From contig SMXE01000117.1 of NCBI GenBank assembly GCA_004357015.1, positions 1 to 14,723 of the forward strand: a stretch of DNA of 14,723 nt, written 5' to 3'. Each line of letters opens with the position of its first letter. Within the stretch, counting starts at the first letter, position 1. The DNA comes from Caldithrix sp. (lineage in GTDB: Bacteria > Zhuqueibacterota > Zhuqueibacteria > Oceanimicrobiales > Oceanimicrobiaceae). The notes under the pieces are model-generated. The model did not search any database and was not told where the DNA came from. It saw nothing but the letters and a program-made list of their open reading frames with translations. Made by a program: the position numbers and the translations under genes. This document shows positions 1 through 6,782 of this stretch, piece after piece.

Positions 1-37
1 CCTGTTTTCTTTTTGCAACCGGTGGTGACAAAACTGC

Positions 38-1783
38 TTACCGTGTGACAATCGGCAGACTTTCCACCACAAAATCCCGCAGCCCCGCAACAATAGCATC
101 TGCCATCTCCTGAATAAACCCCTGCCGCAACAGCAGCATTTCATCCCCGGGATGCGTGAGAAACGCCGCTTCAACCAGAATGGCAAGCATGTCGGTTTGG
201 CGCGTGACTGCAAACGGCGCTGTTTTCACGCCGTGAGGCGGCAGTGGCAGGACCGCCAGCCGTTTATGCACGAAATCCGCGAGGGCCTGTGACGGCGGCA
301 GGGTGAAATATACGCTCGCACCGCGCGGCTGCAGCGGCTCCACGTCCGGGCCGATGGAATTGAAATGCAGCGACAGGAAAATGTGTGCACGAGATTCGCG
401 TGCTGTCTCCATGCGCGATTGCAGCGCCACCGTCGTGTCAGCGGAACGCGTCATGATCACGGTGGCGGCGGCGGTTTCCAGGCCCTGCTGTACTCTCCGA
501 GCGAGGTTCAGCGTCAGGTCCTTCTCCAGCAAGCCTGTGGCGGTAACGCCGCCGGCAGATTCGCCGCCGTGGCCGGCGTCCACGGCGATGGTCAGGCGCG
601 CGAGCGGCGGCTTGCGGAGGCTGAGCCGGAATTGGTTTCCGACATACGCGGCGCGGTAGCCCCACGGTTGCTGCCGGTGCAACTCCAGCCGCACCACGAA
701 CACATCGCTGTTTTTCTGTGACGCCCGGATTTTTTTGACCATGGCGTGACCAGACGGGCGCAAAACCCACTGTGGCGACCTGACTGCGCGGAAGAATGCA
801 ACCTCGAGTCCGGACCCGCGGCCTGTGTGTCTGACCCGGAAGGGTATCCGCTCGCTGACATCGATCTCGACATGGGTCCACTCACCATCGTCTGCCAGCG
901 CAACATTGCCAACGGCGGCGTACGGCTGCTTCGCAACCTCCGGCAGTAACTCAAGATTCCCATGATAGAGATATCCCGTAACCTTTGTCGCCAGCCTGAC
1001 TCTGTAATATTCTTCACGCAGGCCGGTCACCTGCACGCGTAAGCCTGGAGGAAGTTCAGTCAAAATATCACCCTCAGGCTCGCGGAGGACGATATTCGTG
1101 GAATCGCGCGTCATGCCGATGACGGGCACCCGGTCGGATAGCACCCGCACCGTCCTTTCCGACTGAAACTTAAAGCCATAACCGTCAGGTCCGCGAAAGT
1201 CAAACACCACGCGTTTCGGCATCACCCCGGCGTGCTTTGGCACTTTGAGTTTGCCGCGGTACACGCCGCGCAAACCATGCGCTTTTTGCGGAGGTACTTC
1301 GTGCATTTCGACTCTTGTGACAATCGAGTCGATGGCAAACCAGGCCTTGCCGTTTGGGCTGCCCCGGAACGCCACTTCAAGCTCCTCGCCCAACATCAGA
1401 AAAACATCCTGAACAGGCCGAATGGTATTCGGGTCAATAACGGTAGGCGTTTCCGGAAAAGAAATTCGTCTGGGAGTTCGAAAGACACTCACTGTGTCGC
1501 TGATGAGACCCCACTCATCTCTCGAAATGAAAACAATGCGGTTGAAGCCATCGTGCAGGTCCACCATTCCCACGAAAGCGCCCGAGGGATAAACCCGGGT
1601 TTTCCGGCCCTGCACATCAACGTCAGCGTCCGGCAAAGCGGCGCCGGCGTAGCGCACCTGGTCGAAAGCAAGCGTATCGCCATCGACCGGAAACACCACC
1701 CGCAGCCGCACAGAATCGGGAACAGCGGCGGGCAAGCCGGACAGGCCGGCAATAATCACGAAAATGGCAACGAGAATTTGCAA
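38..1783 (-). CDS. Secreted N-acetylmuramoyl-L-alanine amidase (Amidase_3) with Ig-like and SH3-like domains
   Basis: This cell-wall hydrolase should cleave the bond between N-acetylmuramic acid and L-alanine of peptidoglycan in the periplasm. The C-terminal domain (about residues 395-575) is Amidase_3: the zinc ligands H405 (in AGHGG), E420 (in LLEKD) and H473 (in LHFNS) and the catalytic E538 (in LVEAAF) are all present, so it looks active. A hydrophobic segment at residues 3-20 is a likely signal peptide. Residues about 25-102 resemble a bacterial Ig-like domain, residues about 216-280 an SH3-like wall-binding fold, and residues about 300-390 an AMIN-like beta domain. At 581 residues it is longer than a minimal amidase because of these N-terminal modules. 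The start is TTG with AAGG about 9 nt upstream. It is monocistronic as far as seen, with its own promoter just upstream. The domain calls other than Amidase_3 rest on sequence texture only. Confidence 0.9.
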   Translation of the reverse strand: MQILVAIFVIIAGLSGLPAAVPDSVRLRVVFPVDGDTLAFDQVRYAGAALPDADVDVQGRKTRVYPSGAFVGMVDLHDGFNRIVFISRDEWGLISDTVSVFRTPRRISFPETPTVIDPNTIRPVQDVFLMLGEELEVAFRGSPNGKAWFAIDSIVTRVEMHEVPPQKAHGLRGVYRGKLKVPKHAGVMPKRVVFDFRGPDGYGFKFQSERTVRVLSDRVPVIGMTRDSTNIVLREPEGDILTELPPGLRVQVTGLREEYYRVRLATKVTGYLYHGNLELLPEVAKQPYAAVGNVALADDGEWTHVEIDVSERIPFRVRHTGRGSGLEVAFFRAVRSPQWVLRPSGHAMVKKIRASQKNSDVFVVRLELHRQQPWGYRAAYVGNQFRLSLRKPPLARLTIAVDAGHGGESAGGVTATGLLEKDLTLNLARRVQQGLETAAATVIMTRSADTTVALQSRMETARESRAHIFLSLHFNSIGPDVEPLQPRGASVYFTLPPSQALADFVHKRLAVLPLPPHGVKTAPFAVTRQTDMLAILVEAAFLTHPGDEMLLLRQGFIQEMADAIVAGLRDFVVESLPIVTR

Positions 1784-1831
1784 TCGAGCGAACCTTATTA
1801 GAAAATACTTCTCTTTAAAGGTGACGACGAA

Positions 1832-1859
1832 AATATACGAAATTTTCAGTGATGATCAA
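1832..1859 (-). promoter_or_regulatory. Putative sigma-70 promoter of the amidase gene
   Basis: On the minus strand, TTGATC (1859-1854) and TATATT (1837-1832) are separated by 16 bp. They match the -35 and -10 consensus at 4/6 and 5/6 positions. Initiation would fall near 1825, about 40 nt before the TTG start of the amidase. The -35 box begins within the T-run of the upstream terminator, so termination and re-initiation are packed together. This is a consensus match only. Confidence 0.4.
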
Positions 1860-1940
1860 AAAAATCCCCGGGAGTAAACCCGGGGATTTCGAGGAGGAAG
1901 GTTAAAATAGGAGGTTACCATTCACCTTCCAGGGGCTTTT
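1855..1940 (-). ncRNA. Candidate small RNA or terminator-containing leader
   Basis: An extended -10 box (TGTTATAAT, 1955-1947) would start an RNA near 1940, and the strong terminator would end it near 1855, giving about 85 nt. The RNA could fold through GGAAGGT (1930-1924) pairing with ACCTTCC (1902-1896). The same 5' arm could instead pair, with one bulge, with ACCTCC inside the loop. A tiny reading frame (1921-1856, 21 codons plus TGA) lies inside, but the GGAAGG before it is only 3 nt from its ATG and its 3' half is the terminator itself, so a coding role is doubtful. I do not recognise a known RNA family. Confidence 0.3.
1862..1889 (-). terminator. Rho-independent terminator upstream of the amidase
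   Basis: A perfect 11-bp inverted repeat (AAATCCCCGGG at 1862-1872, CCCGGGGATTT at 1879-1889) encloses a 6-nt loop. On the minus strand it runs straight into a stretch of seven T residues; on the plus strand the T-run is only three. It therefore terminates minus-strand transcripts arriving from above 1890. No protein gene ends just upstream of it, so it must serve a short RNA or act as an attenuator for the amidase transcript. Confidence 0.75.
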
Positions 1941-1946
1941 CAATGT

Positions 1947-1955
1947 ATTATAACA
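1947..1955 (-). promoter_or_regulatory. Extended -10 promoter element
   Basis: TGTTATAAT on the minus strand is a perfect match to the extended -10 pattern TGnTATAAT. No -35 box is recognisable at 17 bp (AAGAAA is found there), which extended -10 promoters can tolerate. It points at the structured, terminator-ending segment downstream. Confidence 0.4.
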
Positions 1956-2288
1956 AGCGCAATTTCGGATTTCTTCCCGCAATCAAAAACAATCTCTTTT
2001 TTTTTGCAAAAGTAGGGCAGCCTTGGTAATACTGCTTAACACTCCGACAGAAGCGCAAGAAAATATGGAGGGGGGAGAGTTGAGAACATAGAGAGTGCCG
2101 GTTCATGGCGCGGCTTTTCTCGTAATAGAGGTTAAGAGTTGTTAACAAGTGTCAAGTTTGGTGACAGGTCTCCGATCATTGATACATCTGGCTCAATTGA
2201 AGCAATTCTTTTGGGATTAAAAGTGTACCGCAATTCAAATCAGGAAGGATTTGGATAGACAGGGACGTCTAAATTGCAGGTGCAACAA

Positions 2289-2321
2289 AAAGCGACTCAA
2301 CTTTGGGTCGCTTTATTTTTT
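2289..2321. terminator. Strong bidirectional rho-independent terminator
   Basis: An 11-bp stem with one G-T wobble (AAAGCGACTCA at 2289-2299, TGGGTCGCTTT at 2304-2314) closes a 4-nt loop. On the plus strand it is followed by A and six T residues (2316-2321). On the minus strand it is followed by a run of five T residues. The obvious client is the minus-strand aldo/keto reductase transcript, whose stop lies about 110 bp upstream. No plus-strand gene precedes it. Confidence 0.8.
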
Positions 2322-2431
2322 CTTATTACGACTGTAACCTGTTCATCGTACGAATTATTTGTTACCTCAGTCTGTTTATCGTTTACGTTCTACCGAATAA
2401 ACCCGTAACCAAGAAATATTTCCAGCCGCAA

Positions 2432-3370
2432 TCACTCATTCAGAATCGTCATAATCTCGTCGACCTTTTTTATTTCCTCATGCCGCAGCCGCCAGCCTGC
2501 CGCGCCAACGTTTTCCTCAAGCTGCGCCTCGCGTCTGGCGCCGCACAACGCACTCGTTAGCCCAAAATGCGCCAGCACCCAGGCCACAGCGAGTTGCGCC
2601 ACTGTCTTGCCGTACGCGGCAGCAAACTCCTTCAACTGCTGAACAACGGCCAGATTGCGGACGTACGCCTCGCCGCCAAAAAGCGGATCCTGTTTCCGCA
2701 CTGTTTCTTTGATTTCGTCGTCTTTTTTGAAGCGGCCGGACAGGAGTCCACGGCACAGGGTGCTGTAAGAGAGCACGCCCATGTTTTCCTGCACGCAAAA
2801 CGGCAGCACCGCTACTTCCGCATGCCGCTGGAACAGATTTAGCGGAGGTTGACAAGTCTCGAACCTTCCGTACTCGCGATATTCGGCCATTTGCTCCGGG
2901 GAAAGATTTGAAACGCCGAGGCAACGCACCTTCCCGACCTCGACGCATTTGTTCAGCGCTGCCGCCGTCTTTTCAACTGGCACCTTCGGGTCCGGCCAGT
3001 GTACCTGGTAGAGGTCGATGTAGTCTGTTCCCAGCCGATCGAGGCTGGCATCGACAGCGCGAGTGATATGTTGCGGACTCAGGTCGTGCCATACTTTGCC
3101 TTTGTTGTTCCAGCGCAACCCGACTTTCGTTGAGATGATGACGTCCTGGCGTCGCCCGCTGAGCGCTTGCCGAAGCAGCTTCTCCGAGTGTCCGAAGCCG
3201 TAGATATCGGCGGTGTCAAAAAGGTTGATGCCAAGATCGAGCGCTTTGTGGATGACAGCCACCGAATCGGCGTCGTTGGTGGGACCCCACCAGCGGCCAC
3301 CCATTGCCCACGTGCCCAGGCCAATCGCTGAAACTTTTAAACCAGTCGAACCGAGAACGCGGTATTCCAC
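2432..3370 (-). CDS. Aldo/keto reductase
   Basis: This is an NADP(H)-dependent oxidoreductase of the aldo/keto reductase superfamily, expected to reduce a carbonyl or oxidise an alcohol in the cytoplasm; the substrate cannot be read from sequence. The 312-residue length is typical for a (beta/alpha)8 barrel. The catalytic tetrad is visible: D52 (in FDTAD), Y57 (in DIYGFG), K82 (in STKVG) and H124 (in YQVHWPD). The opening MEYRVLGSTGLKVSAIGLGT is characteristic of the bacterial YghZ/Tas-like subgroup. The GTG start follows directly after the TAA of the HAD gene, with GAGG about 10 nt upstream inside that gene, so the two are translationally coupled. A bidirectional terminator lies about 110 bp downstream. 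Family membership is secure; the physiological role is not. Confidence 0.92.
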   Translation of the reverse strand: MEYRVLGSTGLKVSAIGLGTWAMGGRWWGPTNDADSVAVIHKALDLGINLFDTADIYGFGHSEKLLRQALSGRRQDVIISTKVGLRWNNKGKVWHDLSPQHITRAVDASLDRLGTDYIDLYQVHWPDPKVPVEKTAAALNKCVEVGKVRCLGVSNLSPEQMAEYREYGRFETCQPPLNLFQRHAEVAVLPFCVQENMGVLSYSTLCRGLLSGRFKKDDEIKETVRKQDPLFGGEAYVRNLAVVQQLKEFAAAYGKTVAQLAVAWVLAHFGLTSALCGARREAQLEENVGAAGWRLRHEEIKKVDEIMTILNE

Positions 3371-4060
3371 TTACTGCGCCGCCTCGAAAATAGCCAACAA
3401 CTCGGTGGTTTTAGAAAAGTCATGAAACAGATAATCCGGACCGGCTGCCTGCAACTCTTCATGCGAAAAAAGTCCGGTGGCGACAGCGATGGTTCGGGCG
3501 CCGAACGGTTGCGCACACGCAATATCCCGCGGCGTATCTCCAATGACAAAGACATCTGCCGGCGAAATTTCCTTGCTCGTTTTTTCATTGTAGCGCTTTG
3601 CAGCAATGGCCGGCAGTTCGTGGCGTTGCCATGAATCGTCCGCAAATGCCCCGAACTCAAAGAATCGCAACAGGTCAAAATGCTCCAGCTTGGCATGCGC
3701 GCCTTCGTACCAGTTTCCGGTTAGAAGCGCCAGGGTAACGTTTTTCATCTGTGCCAGCTCCGGCAAAATGGCCTGCACACCCGGCTCGATGTGCTTTTTC
3801 GAATTAGGCTTTTCAATCTCCCCTTTGAGAATTTCTAAATATCTCTCTTTGAATGCGTCCTCCGTTTCCTGTTGCCACAACAGTCCCAGCCGCTCCACAG
3901 CATCCCGAAAAATGGCAGGGTCTGTGCGGCCGGCAAAGCTGATATTCTCAAAGCCGTTCGACTTGCCGTAAAGCTGCTGGAAGGCCTGCATCATCGCCCT
4001 CCGGCCGGCGCCCCCGCTGTTCACAAGGGTCAAATCAACATCAAACAGAAGCAATTTCAT
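3371..4060 (-). CDS. HAD-superfamily hydrolase (phosphoglycolate phosphatase-like)
   Basis: This is a phosphatase of the haloacid dehalogenase superfamily, 229 residues from the ATG at 4060. That start is preceded by AAGGA about 6 nt upstream; an upstream in-frame TTG at 4075 would overlap this binding site and is less likely. Motif I is DVDLT with nucleophile D7 and acid D9. Motif II is T114 in LLTGN. Motif IV is GDTPRD with D175 and D179. The motif III lysine is probably K155 or K160. An alpha-helical cap (about residues 15-90) makes it subclass I, like phosphoglycolate phosphatase Gph. It lies between the MFS transporter and the aldo/keto reductase and abuts the latter with no gap. The substrate is unknown. 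Confidence 0.88.
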   Translation of the reverse strand: MKLLLFDVDLTLVNSGGAGRRAMMQAFQQLYGKSNGFENISFAGRTDPAIFRDAVERLGLLWQQETEDAFKERYLEILKGEIEKPNSKKHIEPGVQAILPELAQMKNVTLALLTGNWYEGAHAKLEHFDLLRFFEFGAFADDSWQRHELPAIAAKRYNEKTSKEISPADVFVIGDTPRDIACAQPFGARTIAVATGLFSHEELQAAGPDYLFHDFSKTTELLAIFEAAQ

Positions 4061-4087
4061 AAGAATCCTTTTCAAATATTTGATTTA

Positions 4088-4116
4088 AATTTAGTTAATA
4101 ATGCCGTAAAAGCCAA
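4088..4116 (-). promoter_or_regulatory. Possible promoter for the HAD and aldo/keto reductase pair
   Basis: On the minus strand TTGGCT (4116-4111) and TAAATT (4093-4088) are 17 bp apart, in the AT-rich gap between the MFS stop and the HAD start. Initiation would fall near 4081, about 20 nt before the ATG at 4060. The matches to consensus are moderate, so the pair may equally be read from the MFS promoter. Confidence 0.25.
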
Positions 4117-4176
4117 GTTGGAATTTCACATGCGTGGCCAATTTACTGAAGAAGCTGGAGCGGGAGAGAGCCTGAT

Positions 4177-5376
4177 TCAGCGATTTCCGCTCGCCATTTT
4201 TACGGCTTCCGGGGTTTTGTACAGCAAAGTCATCGCCAGAATACCGGCCAGCGGTCCCAGGCCAAGCATGGCGAATGCCAGACCCCACCCTGCGGCATCC
4301 TGAATCACCGGAACGAGTCGGATAGAGACCATGGTGATAAGGAAACCGACGCTGGTCTGAAGGGTAAGCGCGGTACCGATGTATTCCGGTTCACAAAGTT
4401 CGGACACGGCGGCCGAGAACTGCGCCGAGTCTGCTACCACGGTCAGGCCCCACACCAGGCAAATCAGCAGCAGCCAGATAGGATGTATGTGCTGCAGAAA
4501 GCCGACAGCCAGGCAGCACAGTCCGCTAATGGCCATCGATGAGATGGTTGAGATGCTGCGGCCCACCCGGTCGGCCCAGAGGCCGTACAGGATGCAGCCC
4601 AGCGCGCCGGAAGCGATCACCAGGAAAGCACCGAAGCCGGCGGAGTAGGTAGTCGTGCCGTTCGCAGCCAACGCACTGGCCAGAAAAACCGGCATCCAGG
4701 TCCACATGGCATACAATTCCCACATGTGCCCGAAGTAACCGAAATAAGCCAGCCGGGTCGGCCGGTATTTGAAGACCGTCCAGGCGTAGCCGAGGTCAAA
4801 TCGGCGGGCCGGCACATCGTACGGCCCATCTTCGAGAAAGAAATGCACCAAAAGTGCCGCAGCAAGCGACAGTCCGGAGGTCACCGCGATGGTGAGCCGC
4901 CACTGCTCGTTGAGCATCGCACCCACCCAGTGTGGCAGTGCGGATCCAATTGTAAGCGCACCGATCAGCGTGCCGATGGCGAACCCACGGCCGCTTTTGA
5001 ACCAACCGGCCATGATTTTCATGCCGGGCGGGTAAACCCCGGCCAAAGCAAAGCCGGTGCCGAATCTCAGGAGTAGCGCCGGCACAAAAGCTTCACCGGT
5101 CCACAAAAACGCTGCATTTAAGATTGCGGCCAGAAAAGCCGACAAACCCACCAGGTGGCGTGAGTTGAAAACGTCCGCAAGATTCGCGAAAGCGATGAGC
5201 AGCGTACCCACAACGAAGCCACACTGCAGCGCTATGACCAGCTCCGCCACCTGCTCAGTGGTGAAACCATATTCCAATTGTAGCGCAGGGCCCACCGCCG
5301 ACACGCTGAACCACACGGTCATGGCCATCAATTCGGCGGCGCTCAAAATCATGAGCATTTTAAAAGGACGGGACAA
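4177..5376 (-). CDS. Major facilitator superfamily transporter
   Basis: This 399-residue inner-membrane protein has about 12 hydrophobic segments, the usual MFS architecture. Residues 100-150 (GTGFALAGVYPPGMKIMAGW, then an SGRGFAIG segment) resemble the motif found in helices 4-5 of nitrate/nitrite and organic-anion transporters. The cytoplasmic loop between helices 8 and 9 carries GLWADRVGR, an MFS motif A-like signature (G-x-x-x-D-R-x-G-R). The start is TTG at 5376, preceded by AAGGA about 9 nt away; the next in-frame ATG, at 5358, has no such spacing. It diverges from the DUF1207 gene and is the first gene of the segment leading to the HAD and aldo/keto reductase genes. The transported substrate is not predictable; secondary transport is certain from topology, its direction is not. 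Confidence 0.88.
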   Translation of the reverse strand: MSRPFKMLMILSAAELMAMTVWFSVSAVGPALQLEYGFTTEQVAELVIALQCGFVVGTLLIAFANLADVFNSRHLVGLSAFLAAILNAAFLWTGEAFVPALLLRFGTGFALAGVYPPGMKIMAGWFKSGRGFAIGTLIGALTIGSALPHWVGAMLNEQWRLTIAVTSGLSLAAALLVHFFLEDGPYDVPARRFDLGYAWTVFKYRPTRLAYFGYFGHMWELYAMWTWMPVFLASALAANGTTTYSAGFGAFLVIASGALGCILYGLWADRVGRSISTISSMAISGLCCLAVGFLQHIHPIWLLLICLVWGLTVVADSAQFSAAVSELCEPEYIGTALTLQTSVGFLITMVSIRLVPVIQDAAGWGLAFAMLGLGPLAGILAMTLLYKTPEAVKMASGNR

Positions 5377-5434
5377 AACTGTTTTTCCTTGGAGAATTTA
5401 GCGTCAGTTCATGAGAAGCGACAACGATCCGGCC

Positions 5435-5462
5435 TTGACAATTCCTGATTTAATGCTATTTT
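5435..5462 (+). promoter_or_regulatory. Sigma-70-like promoter for the DUF1207 gene
   Basis: A perfect TTGACA -35 box (5435-5440) is followed after 16 bp by TATTTT (5457-5462; 4/6 match). Initiation near 5469 would give a leader of about 30 nt carrying AAAAGGAA just ahead of the ATG at 5500. It faces the only plus-strand gene. Confidence 0.5.
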
Positions 5463-5499
5463 AGTTTCTGTTTTTAACGAATCCAGAAAAGGAAAACGC

Positions 5500-6390
5500 A
5501 TGAAATTTCGCAAACTAATTGTGAAGCCGCTGCTGTTAGCGATAATTTTCCTGACGGCAGTTTTAGGCCAGAATGCCCTGTGCCAGCCAGTCTCGGAGAA
5601 TCTGATCCTGCTGCCGCGTGCAAGGCTGTTTGATCCCAGAGTTGCAGATCCCCAGGAGATCCAGCTCAGTGCGCGCTACTTGCTCGACCGCAATGACTTT
5701 GCCGGCAACATCGGTTACTCAGTGGGCCTGCTTGAATGCCTTGTCAACGACACCCCACTGCAACTGCGCGTAGAAGCCAGTACTTTTCTGGTTTCAAAGC
5801 TGCAAACGCCCAACTTCCCGGTGCAATCCACCGACTACACCATCGGTTTCCCGCTGGACCTGCGAAAGGGTGCTTTCTCAGCGAGGTTGAGATGGTACCA
5901 CGTCAGCAGCCACCTCGGCGACGACTTCGACGAAATCGAGGGCATCGAGGGGGCCATCGACCTGCCCCCGGGCCTTAACGGCAGGCGCGATGCCAGACCG
6001 AAGAAGTACGCGCGGGAATTCTTTGAGCTTTTCGGCTCGTACGATCTCTCCGGTTTTCGGATCTACGGTGGCATCAACTGGGCTTATCATATCGTGCGCA
6101 ACGCATCTGACACAAAAAACTTCGACCCCTGGGTCGTTCAGTTCGGCATTGAATGGTTTGGTAATTCGAATAGTAAAATGGTCTCACCTTACGCTGCGGC
6201 GGATTTCAAATCAAAGCGGGAATTCGATTGGGAAACAGATATCAGCGCGCAGGCGGGTATCGTAGTGGGCCGCAACAAATTGCGGCGAATGCGGGTGGCC
6301 TTAGAAATATTCATCGGCCACTCCAGCCAGGGGCAGTTCTTTCTCAGGAATGATGATGATATTAATTTTCTGGTCGCGTTTGATCTTTAG
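5500..6390 (+). CDS. DUF1207 family protein, exported, probably outer-membrane
   Basis: This 296-residue protein begins with a basic n-region and a hydrophobic segment (residues 2-22) ending near NALC-Q, a likely Sec signal peptide. The cysteine at the end of the segment lacks a proper lipobox. The mature part matches the DUF1207 pattern as I recall it: an opening LFDPRVADPQE segment, HVSSHLGDDF near residues 135-144, an RIYGGINW strand and a C-terminal strand ending in a hydrophobic-aromatic residue pattern (INFLVAFDL). Alternating polar and hydrophobic residues suggest a beta-barrel in the outer membrane. The function of the family is unknown. The ATG has AAAAGGAA about 6 nt upstream. It is a single-gene unit facing the minus-strand STAS gene across 33 bp. 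Family assignment is from memory of the motif. Confidence 0.75.
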   Translation: MKFRKLIVKPLLLAIIFLTAVLGQNALCQPVSENLILLPRARLFDPRVADPQEIQLSARYLLDRNDFAGNIGYSVGLLECLVNDTPLQLRVEASTFLVSKLQTPNFPVQSTDYTIGFPLDLRKGAFSARLRWYHVSSHLGDDFDEIEGIEGAIDLPPGLNGRRDARPKKYAREFFELFGSYDLSGFRIYGGINWAYHIVRNASDTKNFDPWVVQFGIEWFGNSNSKMVSPYAAADFKSKREFDWETDISAQAGIVVGRNKLRRMRVALEIFIGHSSQGQFFLRNDDDINFLVAFDL

Positions 6391-6423
6391 CATTCATTGA
6401 ATGAAAAACGCTTGACGCAAGGT

Positions 6424-6768
6424 TCAAAAGTCGCTCAGCGCCTCCTCCTCAGTGCTATGATTCTGCATGTATTTGCTAATCCCGACCATGTCAAAAATCT
6501 TCCGAAAGTGCTCGTTCAGCCCCCAGCTCCGCAGGATCTGCTCGCGCTTGCGGCTCCTGGTGAGGATGGTGATGATGACAGCCATGCCTGCGCTGTTTAT
6601 GTAAGAGACGTTCTCAAAGTTGAAACAAAACTTTTTCAAACCATCCTCGGTAAGCTTTTCATAGGTACCCTCCAGAACCTCTTCGGAAAAACTGGTGACC
6701 TCACCCGAGATGTCGATGATACCCACTCCGCTCTGAACACGAGTTTCCACCTGGGTGCTGTTCTGCAT
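6424..6768 (-). CDS. STAS-domain anti-anti-sigma factor (SpoIIAA/RsbV-like)
   Basis: This small cytoplasmic regulator of 114 residues is essentially one STAS domain. The diagnostic loop is YINSAGMAVI, equivalent to the DSSG loop of SpoIIAA; S59 is the expected phosphorylation site of a partner serine kinase/anti-sigma factor. In this family the unphosphorylated form binds the anti-sigma kinase and frees a sigma factor or another target. No HPK-like kinase or PP2C phosphatase is in the window, so its partner must be encoded elsewhere. The ATG has a good GGGAG 6 nt upstream, and the gene starts only 14 bp after the glycosyltransferase stop, so it is probably the last gene of the operon. It may act on envelope or exopolysaccharide control; that is inference from position. 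Confidence 0.9.
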   Translation of the reverse strand: MQNSTQVETRVQSGVGIIDISGEVTSFSEEVLEGTYEKLTEDGLKKFCFNFENVSYINSAGMAVIITILTRSRKREQILRSWGLNEHFRKIFDMVGISKYMQNHSTEEEALSDF

Positions 6769-6782
6769 TAAATTCTCCCGAC

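Larger units (their letters stand above)
1890..2431. other. Gene-poor intergenic region
   Basis: No convincing protein-coding gene lies here. The region is AT-richer than the flanking genes and contains homopolymer runs (a run of T near 1996-2005) and short repeated GTTAA/GTTAAC motifs near 2130-2145. A 66-codon minus-strand frame (2148-1948) has no good ribosome binding site and a composition unlike a real protein. Recognisable content is limited to the small RNA-like element at its left end and the bidirectional terminator at 2289-2321. No tRNA cloverleaf, CRISPR repeat or transposon end was seen. Confidence 0.6.

Noticed and set aside
1948..2148. 66-codon minus-strand frame in the intergenic region
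   Set aside because: Weak start context and a composition dominated by low-complexity A/T codons; the extended -10 box lies within its 3' end.
2236..2252. TTCAAAT resembling a tRNA T-loop
   Set aside because: The flanking 5-bp arms do not pair and no acceptor or anticodon stem is found.
6391..6403. CATTC-ATT-GAATG hairpin between the convergent DUF1207 and STAS genes as a shared terminator
   Set aside because: Only a 5-bp AT-rich stem with no T-run on either strand.
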